Below, one piece after another: positions 1 to 7,269 of a stretch of DNA of 10,708 nt. Position numbers and translations under genes: made by a program. The notes below the pieces were generated by a model. It was given only the letters and a program-made list of their open reading frames with translations. It made no database searches and was not told where the DNA came from. Origin of the DNA: JBBIRT01 sp037441725 (GTDB lineage Bacteria > Desulfobacterota > BSN033 > UBA1163); contig JBBIRT010000111.1 of the NCBI GenBank assembly GCA_037441725.1, positions 1 to 10,708 of the forward strand. Direction: 5' to 3'. Each line of letters starts with the position of its first letter. Within the stretch, counting starts at the first letter, position 1.

Positions 1-2
1 AT

Positions 3-761
3 GGAGCCCTGGAGTCCATGGTTCTTAAGGATAAACAGATCTTTGCCATCCGTCGTATTATCGAAAAGTCTTCCTCAGCGTCGAACATAGAACTTTTAGG
101 GAAAGCCATCAAAGAGGGTGGGGATGGCCTTTCTGAATCGATCATACAATATCTTCGATTTCTTACAAAGCAGGCCGTGGAACCCCTTTGCCGTCTGTTA
201 GGGGAGATAGAATCCGGGAAGTGGAGAAGGGTGATATGCGATCAACTGGTCGAAATCTCCAAGGACGATATTTCCCCCCTCACCCAATTCTTATCAGACC
301 CCAACCCTTTTTTAGTTCAACACATCCTCTACATCCTTGGAAGGATTGGACACCCCTCTGCCTTGAATCATTTAGGAAACTTAGTGAACCATGGAGATTT
401 GAAGGTGAGGGAGGAGACGCTTCAGATCCTTAACCAGTTTGGGATGAAGGCAAAGGATCTTCTCCAGAAGTTTTTAAAGGATCCTGAATCTAAGATCAGG
501 TCAAAGGCAGCACTCCTTCTAGCGAGGACCGCTAAGTCTGAAGCCGTAAAGGTGCTTCAGGAGATCATCCTCTCAGAACATTTTTTAAAGCAGGACTATC
601 ATGAAAAAACCGCCTTCTTTAAAGCCTTAGGAGAGACAGGATCCCCGGAAGTCATCCCAGTATTAAAAAAGATTGCCAAGAAGAGAAGATGGTTTCAAAG
701 GGCAAAGTGGAATGAAATGCGACAGTGTGCTCAGAATACCTTGAAAATGTTGGGAGCCTAA
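3..761 (+). CDS. HEAT-repeat protein, 5' end outside the window (partial)
   Basis: The reading frame is open to the left edge: codons for G-A-L-E-S precede the first in-window ATG at 18, which has only a poorly spaced GGAG in front of it. The true start is therefore probably upstream. The visible 250 or so residues form a stack of paired amphipathic helices typical of HEAT or PBS-lyase-like repeats. Four to five units can be picked out after about residue 50 (counted from the ATG at 18), with recurring patterns such as LSDPNPFLVQHILYILGRIG, then L-K-D-P-E-S-K-I-R, then a final unit with ALGETGSPEVIPVLKKI. The basic KKRRWFQRAKW stretch followed by a last helix ending in LKMLGA looks like a natural C-terminus. 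HEAT proteins are scaffolds and no enzymatic residues are visible. It ends 38 bases before the HD-GYP gene on the same strand, so the two are probably co-transcribed, and a role in the same signalling pathway is an inference. Confidence 0.85.
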   Translation, partial: GALESMVLKDKQIFAIRRIIEKSSSASNIELLGKAIKEGGDGLSESIIQYLRFLTKQAVEPLCRLLGEIESGKWRRVICDQLVEISKDDISPLTQFLSDPNPFLVQHILYILGRIGHPSALNHLGNLVNHGDLKVREETLQILNQFGMKAKDLLQKFLKDPESKIRSKAALLLARTAKSEAVKVLQEIILSEHFLKQDYHEKTAFFKALGETGSPEVIPVLKKIAKKRRWFQRAKWNEMRQCAQNTLKMLGA

Positions 762-799
762 AGATGAAACGCTCACCATAACTTTATGAAGGAGAGAAA

Positions 800-2284
800 A
801 TGTCTGTCATAGAAACATCCAATCCATCAGAGAGCCCTCAGGCAAAGATGCCAGAGAGTATGGACTCAGAATTATCCCGGTTGGGGAATAGTCTTGTCAC
901 CAAACTCCATGTGTTGATGAGGATTTCCCAAATTTATGATTCTAAGAATGCAGCCCTCCACCAATTTATTCAGGAATTCCTCCAAACCATAAACCTATTG
1001 ATCAAAAGAGAAGGGGTCGTTTCACTTAAGATATTGAGAGATGATTTCTTCCTCAACGGACAGCGATTGCGTTACTCCGTAGAGGGATTTACCAGTTTCA
1101 AATATCTCCTCACCCAATGGAAAAAAAGGATGATTGGTGAGGTGATTTTTAAGGCCCCCATGGATGAGAGGATGTTGAAAGATTTTGTCTACACCATGAT
1201 CAATTTGGAGGAAGGGCATCAGGAAAACGCCTCAATCTTTGAGGAACGATTGATCCAACACCAGATCACGTCCATTGAGGTCAACCCTCTGGAGGTGGTC
1301 GAAGAGGAGGAAGAGGCCTTTACCCTTCAGAAGGAAGATCAACGGGAAGTAGCCAAAAAGGTCTTTTTTGAAACGATCGGAACGATCAAAGAAGTGATCA
1401 CCAACATAAAGGCTAAACAGTATGCAGATGTCAGGAAGTTAAAGAGGTTGGCACAGAAGGCCGTCCATCTCGTCATTGAGGATGAATCCATCCTCTTAGG
1501 GATGACCACAATAAAAAACTATGATGAATATACCTTTAACCATTCCGTCAATGTCTCAATCTATTCCCTCGCAATGGGAAAACGATTGGGTTTTTCAAAG
1601 AGGTCATTAACAGATTTGGGGATTACAGCCCTGCTTCATGACATTGGTAAATCAAAGATCCCGAGAGAAATTTTAAATAAACCGGCCCCCCTCGATGAGG
1701 AGGAATGGGGGGTGATGAAAAGACATCCCCTCATGGGGGTTGAGATTGTCCTCAATCTAAAACAGTTAGGAGAGATCAACCCAAGGATGGTCATTGGGAT
1801 CTTCGATCATCATATTAAATCTGACTTGACTGGATACCCAAAACTCTTTCGAAAGAGAGAGGTGAGTCTCTTTGGAAGAATTGTCCAAATTGCAGATGCC
1901 TACGATGCCATGACCACTCCCAGGATTTATAAGAGAATCCCTTATACTCCCGAACAGGCCCTTGCCGTCATGCTCCGCGAGAGGGGAATCCATTTTGATC
2001 CCATCCTCTTAAAGATCTTCATCAGCTTAGTGGGGATCTATCCTATCGGGTCATTGGTCTTACTGAATACCCATGAGATTGGAATCGTCTATAAACCCAA
2101 TCATGATTCTGGATTTTTAGATCGCCCCACCATCCTCTTGGTCGATCGGAATCAAAAAGGAGAGATCAAAAAGGCACTGATTGATTTAACTGAAACCGAT
2201 GCTTCCGGGCATTATAAACGGAGCATAGTGAAGACATTAGATCCCTATAAATATCATATCGACATCGTCAAGTACTTTCTCTAA
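800..2284 (+). CDS. HD-GYP domain protein, likely cyclic-di-GMP phosphodiesterase
   Basis: This 494-residue protein starts at an ATG with AAGGAGAG just upstream (789-796). Residues 1-180 form a helical N-terminal region with an acidic run near 168-172 and no membrane segment, so it is probably cytoplasmic. The HD-GYP domain spans about 235-415. It has H248 in a NHSVNVS context, the HD pair H280-D281 followed by K284 (HDIGK), H309 (KRHP), H337-H338, G345-Y346-P347 and D366/D369 in ADAYDAMT. These are the metal-binding and signature positions of the family, which hydrolyses cyclic di-GMP (or, in some members, cGAMP). The usual HHExxDGxGYP signature reads HHIKSDLTGYP here, so the Glu and first Gly are replaced while GYP is kept. 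Residues 415-494 are a C-terminal extension. Its neighbours are the HEAT-repeat protein upstream and an HDOD protein downstream. The family call is secure; activity and substrate are inferred. Confidence 0.93.
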   Translation: MSVIETSNPSESPQAKMPESMDSELSRLGNSLVTKLHVLMRISQIYDSKNAALHQFIQEFLQTINLLIKREGVVSLKILRDDFFLNGQRLRYSVEGFTSFKYLLTQWKKRMIGEVIFKAPMDERMLKDFVYTMINLEEGHQENASIFEERLIQHQITSIEVNPLEVVEEEEEAFTLQKEDQREVAKKVFFETIGTIKEVITNIKAKQYADVRKLKRLAQKAVHLVIEDESILLGMTTIKNYDEYTFNHSVNVSIYSLAMGKRLGFSKRSLTDLGITALLHDIGKSKIPREILNKPAPLDEEEWGVMKRHPLMGVEIVLNLKQLGEINPRMVIGIFDHHIKSDLTGYPKLFRKREVSLFGRIVQIADAYDAMTTPRIYKRIPYTPEQALAVMLRERGIHFDPILLKIFISLVGIYPIGSLVLLNTHEIGIVYKPNHDSGFLDRPTILLVDRNQKGEIKKALIDLTETDASGHYKRSIVKTLDPYKYHIDIVKYFL

Positions 2285-2483
2285 CCCAAATCGTGTGATT
2301 CTTATCATTGCGATCATATGAAATTCTTTTCGAAGGGGGATTAGAAAAACTTTACCAATGAATTGTCACCCCATTCTTACCTCCTCTTCTTTAGATTCAT
2401 TTGGTGGATTGTATTCGTTGAGGAGTTTGATCGTGGGTCTGTCCATGGACCCAAAGGATTATTCCTTTTAAGGAGTGGAGTTC
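2285..2483 (+). other. 199-base spacer between the HD-GYP and HDOD genes
   Basis: No convincing gene is seen here; open frames crossing it are not protein-like. It holds a perfect 10-base palindrome GTCCATGGAC at 2441-2450 inside the larger stem GGGTC/GACCC (2435-2439 with 2448-2452), and a small hairpin next to the HDOD ribosome binding site. No U-tract follows either structure, so neither is a good intrinsic terminator. The spacer is long enough to hold a promoter for the HDOD gene, but I could not identify a convincing -35/-10 pair. Confidence 0.5.
2453..2475 (+). promoter_or_regulatory. Ribosome binding site of the HDOD gene with adjacent hairpin
   Basis: AAGGAG at 2470-2475 lies 8 bases before the ATG at 2484, which is ideal Shine-Dalgarno spacing. 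It overlaps the in-frame GTG at 2475, which argues that ATG 2484 is the true start. Directly upstream, AAAGGA (2453-2458) and TCCTTT (2463-2468) can form a 6-bp stem with a TTAT loop. The same TCCT (2463-2466) can instead pair with AGGA (2471-2474) of the binding site. The pairing is visible; any regulatory effect is speculation. Confidence 0.45.
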
Positions 2484-3704
2484 ATGACCGGGTTCATATT
2501 TTTTTTGGGGGTATTGATCATTTTGATTTTGTCCACTCTTTTCCTTTTCGGTAAGATGGGTCAGAAGAGAATGATTCATCCTAAAAAGAGAATAAGAAAG
2601 CCTTCCAGTGAGACTGGAAAAGGGGATCTCAGAGAAGTCCCAACTTTTTTTTCGAGAGACCTTGCCCAGGAGATGGTCTTCAATGAAACTGGAATGCTCA
2701 TCCCTGAATTCGAACGTTCAGATCGGCCTGATGAGTTTAGGAAGAGGATTCGGAATGGGATTGAAACCATCTTTTCTGAAAAGACTGAGAAAGCCTTAGA
2801 GCAAAGAAAAGTTCTTGAATCCGGAATCCCTCCTAAGGTTAAAGAGGATGTTTTAAAGGTGATCAGCCAGTTGAAAGAATTTAGATCAACCTATCAGCTT
2901 CTAAAAAACCTGGATGATCCCAAGACCAATATGTCCCAGATATCGAAGCTCATTGTGAATGATCCTGTGCTTTCTGGAAAGATTCTTAGAGTGGCTAATT
3001 CAGCTTATTTCGGGGTTCCACAACGGGTCAATTCAATCGGCCATGCCCTAATGATTATTGGTTTATTAAATCTTAAAAACATTTTATATCAGGAAGAACT
3101 TCTTAAGCTATTGAATTTAAAAAGTTCTGCAGGAGACTATACCGTTGAGTCCCTTTGGGAGCATTCATCCTTTACTGCCATCTGTGCCTCTTACCTTTCT
3201 CCTCTCTTCAATAGATTGGATCGAGGGACCCTCTTTACCTTGGGGTTACTTCATGACATTGGGAAGTTTGTTATACAGACATTAAGTCCTATGAAGAAGA
3301 CCAGTGAGGACTTTATTAAAATTTCAACAACAGAGTTATCCATTTTTGATGAGGATGAGATTTACGGAATGAATCATGCCCTCATCGGAAGGTTTGCCTT
3401 TGAAGAGTGGAATTTTTCAGACCTGATGGTTAAAATGGTTGAACTCCACCATACTCCTTCGTGGGTCTCCTTAGAATCCCTTGGACTGAGCAAAGAACCC
3501 CTCCACTATCTTTTGGTCCTCTTTCTCTCAGACCAAATTGCAAAACTGCTTAATAGTGAAAGGGAAGGAATTGAGTCAGTAATCCCTTTGCATCCTTCAT
3601 ATCACTTTCTAATCCAAAAAGATAAGCTCCTCAATCTTATCCTCGACAGCACCTTATTGATGGAAATCAAAAAAACAAAGGCCTTGACAGGAGGTGAATC
3701 CTAA
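2484..3704 (+). CDS. Membrane-anchored HDOD domain protein
   Basis: Starting at ATG 2484, chosen over the in-frame GTG at 2475 because AAGGAG sits 8 bases before it, the product is 406 residues. Residues 2-22 are a strongly hydrophobic segment followed by basic residues (KMGQKR), predicting one N-terminal membrane anchor with the rest in the cytoplasm. A charged linker of about 90 residues leads to an HDOD domain at roughly 115-355. HDOD domains are HD-superfamily regulatory modules found in signalling and stress proteins, usually without demonstrated catalysis. This copy keeps a full set of HD-type candidate metal ligands: H227 (LWEHS), H257-D258 (LHDIGK), H298 (MNHAL), H322-H323 (LHHTP) and D350 (SDQ). 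There is no GYP motif. It follows the HD-GYP gene on the same strand after 199 bases and its stop overlaps that of the convergent thiolase gene. Partner and output are unknown. Confidence 0.9.
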   Translation: MTGFIFFLGVLIILILSTLFLFGKMGQKRMIHPKKRIRKPSSETGKGDLREVPTFFSRDLAQEMVFNETGMLIPEFERSDRPDEFRKRIRNGIETIFSEKTEKALEQRKVLESGIPPKVKEDVLKVISQLKEFRSTYQLLKNLDDPKTNMSQISKLIVNDPVLSGKILRVANSAYFGVPQRVNSIGHALMIIGLLNLKNILYQEELLKLLNLKSSAGDYTVESLWEHSSFTAICASYLSPLFNRLDRGTLFTLGLLHDIGKFVIQTLSPMKKTSEDFIKISTTELSIFDEDEIYGMNHALIGRFAFEEWNFSDLMVKMVELHHTPSWVSLESLGLSKEPLHYLLVLFLSDQIAKLLNSEREGIESVIPLHPSYHFLIQKDKLLNLILDSTLLMEIKKTKALTGGES

Positions 3705-5185
3705 CGTTTCATTCGATCCCTTATCCAGTATTTTAACCCTTTCAATAGAGAAAGTTTTTCGAAGACATAGAGTCCCTCTCTCATCCTTAGATAGACCTTC
3801 TTCCCGATCTTTAATTCCTTGGGGGATTGGTAATCGGGATTACAGGCCAGTACTCTTTCCCCATCTTCTTTTCTTACTAATCCCAGGGTGAAAGGGGAAC
3901 GAAATCCTTCTGGTGGGGAATAGAGGGTAGTGAACGTTTCAAGAATCCCCACTCCCTCTGAAGAGGGGGGAAAGGCCTTTTTTTCAGAGACATCGATCTC
4001 GGGATGGTAATCAGGGCTCCAACCCTCTCCCAAGATCTTCTTCCGATCCCTTCGTTCTAAGATCGTGACAAAACTATCATGGCCCAATCCTTCAACACAC
4101 AGGGCCAATCCAATCTCCGCCCTCTGCAATTGCCTCTCTTTCCCCAAATCCCCTCTGAGTTGATAGACCATTTCCACTAATTGGGCCAGACCAGAGGCAG
4201 CAGCAGGATACCCTTTGGTCTTCAACCCTCCTGAGGGGTTGATTGGAAGCCTTCCCTGAAGGGAAGTCACCCCATCTTCTATGGCTTTCCATCCCTCTCC
4301 AGGTGAGAAAAAACCCAAATCCTCTGTTCCAATTAATTCAAAAGGAGTAAAAGTATCTTGAACTTCTGCAAATTGGATCTCAGAGGGATTTATTTGGGCC
4401 ATGGTGTAAGCTTTTAAAGCACTTTCCTTCGTTGAATTGAGTGAAGCAGAGGAGATTTTGTATTTTATCGGGACCAAATCTGTGGTATGGCCGATACCCG
4501 AAACTTTGATGGGAGTGAGATGGGAGGTAAGGATGATGGCAGAGGCCCCATCCGTGATAGGAGCACAATCATAGAGCCGAAGAGGATAAGAAATCATCTG
4601 ACTCTTAAGATAATCCTCTTTTGTAATCTTTTTTCTGAATTGAGCATAAGGATTGAGATAACCATTGGAATGGTTTTTAATAGCAATATGAGCAAGGAGG
4701 TCTTCTATTTTCATGGGAGAAAGATTAAACTCTATAGCATATTTCTGGGCCATCATCGCCACTAAGGCAGGCATGTTGACCCCATATCTTCTTTCTGAAC
4801 GATCAATCACTTCGGAGAGGATTTGGTCAATCTTAGGAGTTGGAAGGTGAGTCATCTTCTCACCCCCAATCACAAGGACATGCTCCATATGACCTGAGGC
4901 GATGGCAAAAAAAGCAGTTTCAAAGGCTCCTATCCCACTAGAAGAAATGGTTTCGACTCGAGTGGAAGGAAGACCTGTTAAACCGAGGGAATCGGTTAAA
5001 AGGGCAGCAAAGTTTGAGTCATTCGTAAATTCCGAAAGATTCATTATCCCCAGGAAAACGGCATCGACCTTTTCCAATTGAGCCTCTTTCATAGCAATGG
5101 AAGCGGCTTCTGCCATCATCTTCTCAAGAGGTTCCTTTGATCTACCGAATTTAGTCATCCCTACCCCTGAAATATAGACATCCAT
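3701..5185 (-). CDS. Thiolase-superfamily protein fused to a DUF35-type OB-fold, active-site residues replaced
   Basis: The 494-residue product starts at an ATG with a strong GGGGAGGAG upstream on the minus strand. Residues 1-380 are an SCP-x/archaeal-type thiolase fold: GVGMTKFG at 7-14, KNHSNG at 170-175, NP at 178-179, DCAPITDGA at 206-214, INPSGG at 315-320. Residues about 408-480 match the OB-fold half of DUF35 proteins, without the usual zinc-ribbon cysteines. Key thiolase residues are changed. The nucleophilic Cys position (VExxCxSG) is Ser81 in VETISSSG, the His of the E-x-HD motif is Gln276 in EVQD, and the GHP His is Tyr326 in GYP. C363 in ALCVEG may match the second thiolase Cys. 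I checked the codons TCT, CAA and TAT. Classical thiolysis is unlikely. The actinobacterial aldolase Ltp2, which works with a DUF35 partner, shows a comparable loss of Cys and His-to-Tyr change. The gene stands alone, so its substrate (an acyl-CoA is likely) cannot be told. Confidence 0.88.
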   Translation of the reverse strand: MDVYISGVGMTKFGRSKEPLEKMMAEAASIAMKEAQLEKVDAVFLGIMNLSEFTNDSNFAALLTDSLGLTGLPSTRVETISSSGIGAFETAFFAIASGHMEHVLVIGGEKMTHLPTPKIDQILSEVIDRSERRYGVNMPALVAMMAQKYAIEFNLSPMKIEDLLAHIAIKNHSNGYLNPYAQFRKKITKEDYLKSQMISYPLRLYDCAPITDGASAIILTSHLTPIKVSGIGHTTDLVPIKYKISSASLNSTKESALKAYTMAQINPSEIQFAEVQDTFTPFELIGTEDLGFFSPGEGWKAIEDGVTSLQGRLPINPSGGLKTKGYPAAASGLAQLVEMVYQLRGDLGKERQLQRAEIGLALCVEGLGHDSFVTILERRDRKKILGEGWSPDYHPEIDVSEKKAFPPSSEGVGILETFTTLYSPPEGFRSPFTLGLVRKEDGERVLACNPDYQSPKELKIGKKVYLRMREGLYVFEKLSLLKGLKYWIRDRMKR

Positions 5186-5449
5186 TAATCTCCTCCCCTT
5201 TTAATTCAATTAAGGGTATAAGGCATTTTTTAATGTAATACCCAAAAGGCTCATATTCTATTCACCTTACTCCTAATTCCCATCCCAAGGTGACAAACTT
5301 ATCTTATATTAAAACAAAAGGGATGATTTTGACAGAAGATAGACCTTTAATAAGAGGTGGAGAAGACATAAAATATGAGATCATATGTTTATATAACTTA
5401 TTAAGATTATTATATTTTTATTTGTGAAAAAAAACATTTTGACCTCGCT
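5186..5449. other. AT-rich divergent spacer between thiolase and metallopeptidase genes
   Basis: This 264-base spacer must hold the promoters of two divergent genes. The minus-strand thiolase binding site is clear at its left edge (complement of CTCCTCCCC, 5190-5198). The right part, from about 5360, is very rich in A and T up to the start of the metallopeptidase gene. A TTGACA occurs at 5329-5334 on the plus strand, but no good -10 element lies 16-18 bases downstream. A 7-base inverted repeat, TCACCTT (5262-5268) with AAGGTGA (5287-5293), could form a hairpin in the thiolase leader. No open frame of credible length is present. Confidence 0.5.
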
Positions 5450-6577
5450 ATGAAAAGATATTATATTTATGATCCAATTAAAAGGAGTATTCTCTTTTCA
5501 CTAAAAAAGGTACTTTTACCCACCGGTAGAATAAATCAAAAAAAGAAAGTCATTCACAGAATTTTGATTCAAAGGCCAATGATGGATGAGATCAGTTATC
5601 AAAAATTTTTAATGACCAAGATTTGCGATTTGGAATTGGAGATCAATGAGAGCCTGGCCCCTCTCCTTAAGCGATTAAAGAAGGAGTTGAGGGAACATCG
5701 AATTCTTTTATGGCCTGATTTTTATTTTGGGAATGAGTGGGGGTGTGTCAATAAGAAGATTTCCATTAGCATCCCTTTCTATTTAGCAATGCCTGAACTG
5801 AGAGACCTTGAGGGAGATATCCCCACCCGAGAGGAGATGCTCAAAATCCTACGCCATGAGACTGGCCATGCAGTGAACTATGCTTATAAACTCTGGCAAC
5901 GAAAGGATTGGAAAGAGACCTTCGGAGATTTCCATAAAAAGTATCGAGATGGATATCTCTATCGAGTTAATCCTTGGTCAAAAAGTTATGTCAGACACCT
6001 CCATTATTTAGGAGATCCCCACTATGCCCAGAAGCATCCTGACGAGGATTGGGCTGAGACCTTTGCCATCTGGCTCGATCCCAGATCTCGTTGGGGAGTT
6101 AAATATCGTAACTGGCCAAACGCTTTTGATAAGTTAGCCTATGTGGATCGCCTGATGGAGGAGATTGCCGGGAAAGAGCCTTTAAATTTAGAGATAAAAA
6201 GGGATGGAATTTATACGACCATCGAAGAGACTGTATCAGAATGGTGGGGTTTAGATGGAGAGATATTAGATCAGGAATTACAAGAGTATCTCATTGATAT
6301 GAATGAGCTCTTCACCAAACCTGAAAATGGGTGGAAGGGTCTCCTCCCTGCATGGAAATTGATTCGGAAATATGCAAGACCCCTCACAGAACGGGTTAGC
6401 CTCTGGATCTCAGGGTCAAATAAAAATACAGTTAGAAAAAGGCTCCGTCAATGGGAGGCCATTTGTAAAAACGAATCTTTAGGTTACCTTCCCGAGGATG
6501 AGGAGAAGAAATTGATCGAATTAACCACTCTCCTCACCTACTATGTAGTCGACGGAGTGCATCACTTCCGCAGTTGA
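5450..6577 (+). CDS. Putative zinc-binding metallopeptidase (HExxH, gluzincin-like)
   Basis: The 375-residue product has H136-E137-T138-G139-H140, an HExxH zinc site, in the context LRHETGHAVNYAY. A downstream E203 in HPDEDWAETFAIWLDP is a plausible third ligand. This pairing of HExxH with an HPxEDxAETFAxW motif about 60 residues later is characteristic of the family named putative zinc-binding metallopeptidase (Peptidase_Mx type), whose substrates are poorly known. No signal peptide or membrane helix is seen, so a cytoplasmic location is expected. The first 40 or so residues are basic and encoded by AT-rich sequence. The ATG at 5450 lacks a recognisable Shine-Dalgarno sequence, while the internal ATGs at 5579 and 5582 follow AAAGG, so the true start may be at Met44 or Met45. 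The gene is monocistronic and converges with the LOG gene across 38 bases. The C-terminal 170 residues have no motif I recognise. Confidence 0.8.
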   Translation: MKRYYIYDPIKRSILFSLKKVLLPTGRINQKKKVIHRILIQRPMMDEISYQKFLMTKICDLELEINESLAPLLKRLKKELREHRILLWPDFYFGNEWGCVNKKISISIPFYLAMPELRDLEGDIPTREEMLKILRHETGHAVNYAYKLWQRKDWKETFGDFHKKYRDGYLYRVNPWSKSYVRHLHYLGDPHYAQKHPDEDWAETFAIWLDPRSRWGVKYRNWPNAFDKLAYVDRLMEEIAGKEPLNLEIKRDGIYTTIEETVSEWWGLDGEILDQELQEYLIDMNELFTKPENGWKGLLPAWKLIRKYARPLTERVSLWISGSNKNTVRKRLRQWEAICKNESLGYLPEDEEKKLIELTTLLTYYVVDGVHHFRS

Positions 6578-6615
6578 TCCCATTCAATCCAAAACTCCCA
6601 ACGTAGGACTCGAGA

Positions 6616-7269
6616 CTAAACGATCACAGTCTTTTTAATGGTCTTGACGACTTCTGATGGATCATCAATCAATTGGAGTATTTCAAGATCTATAGTAGAG
6701 ATCATCCCCTTTTTCAAAACCACCTCTTTAATCCAATCTAAGAATCCTTTCCAATAGTCTGAGCCAACGAGGATGACAGGAAAGGGTTTGATCTTGTGGG
6801 TTTGAATAAGGGTGATGGATTCAAGTAACTCATCCATGGTCCCGAACCCTCCTGGAAGGATGACATAGGCTACCGCATATTTAACAAACATAACCTTTCG
6901 GACAAAGAAGTATCGGAAGCTCAGAGTGAGATTGGCATAGGGATTGGGTTTCTGTTCGAAAGGAAGTTCGATATTGAGACCAATCGATTTTCCCCCTGCC
7001 TCAGCGGCTCCTTTATTAGCAGCCTCCATTACCCCAGGTCCTCCTCCCGTGATTACACAGAAGCCCTGTTCTGCAAGGAGTTGGCCGATCCGTTCAGCTT
7101 TCTGATATATCTCATTCTCCGGTTTTACTCGAGTGGAACCGAAGATGCTCACCGCTGGGCGGCATGAGGAGAGGGCTTCAAAGCCCTCCACAAATTCTGC
7201 CATGATGCGAAACATTCTCCAGGAATCTTTGACGGTGATCTCATCCATCACATATTGTTTATTCGACAT
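6616..7269 (-). CDS. LOG-family protein (TIGR00730), putative nucleoside 5'-monophosphate phosphoribohydrolase
   Basis: This 217-residue Rossmann-fold protein carries both family hallmarks: GGGPGVMEAANKGA from residue 75, and PGGFGT at 139-144 followed by E147, the phosphate-binding and catalytic motif of LOG proteins (long misannotated as lysine decarboxylases). Characterised members cleave the N-glycosidic bond of nucleoside monophosphates, releasing a free base (cytokinin or adenine) and ribose 5-phosphate. R124-K125 before the PGG motif also fits the family. The length is usual. The start is supported by GGAGGA, the complement of TCCTCC at 7273-7278, directly upstream. No signal peptide is present, so it is cytoplasmic. 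It stands alone, divergent from the beta-CASP nuclease gene and convergent with the metallopeptidase gene. Bacterial substrates of this subgroup vary, so the base released is unknown. Confidence 0.9.
   Translation of the reverse strand: MSNKQYVMDEITVKDSWRMFRIMAEFVEGFEALSSCRPAVSIFGSTRVKPENEIYQKAERIGQLLAEQGFCVITGGGPGVMEAANKGAAEAGGKSIGLNIELPFEQKPNPYANLTLSFRYFFVRKVMFVKYAVAYVILPGGFGTMDELLESITLIQTHKIKPFPVILVGSDYWKGFLDWIKEVVLKKGMISTIDLEILQLIDDPSEVVKTIKKTVIV

Noticed and set aside
188..433. Open frame on the plus strand in a second frame inside the HEAT-repeat gene
   Set aside because: It lies wholly inside a gene with clear repeat structure, has no binding site, and its Pro/His/Arg-rich translation is not protein-like.
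2363..2554. Plus-strand open frame crossing the spacer before the HDOD gene
   Set aside because: It overlaps the HDOD gene in another frame, lacks a binding site, and its Phe/His-rich translation looks like non-coding sequence.
4487..4765. Plus-strand open frame of 92 codons opposite the thiolase gene
   Set aside because: It is antisense to conserved thiolase motifs and has no ribosome binding site or recognisable domain.
5329..5353. TTGACA followed by TAATAA as a sigma-70 promoter
   Set aside because: The gap between the two hexamers is only 13 bases, too short for a functional promoter.
5250..5379. Inverted repeat CTCATATT (5250-5257) with AATATGAG (5372-5379)
   Set aside because: Eight-base AT-rich matches over 130 bases are expected by chance in such a spacer.
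6578..6615. Terminator between the convergent metallopeptidase and LOG genes
   Set aside because: No GC-rich stem followed by a T-run is visible on either strand in these 38 bases.
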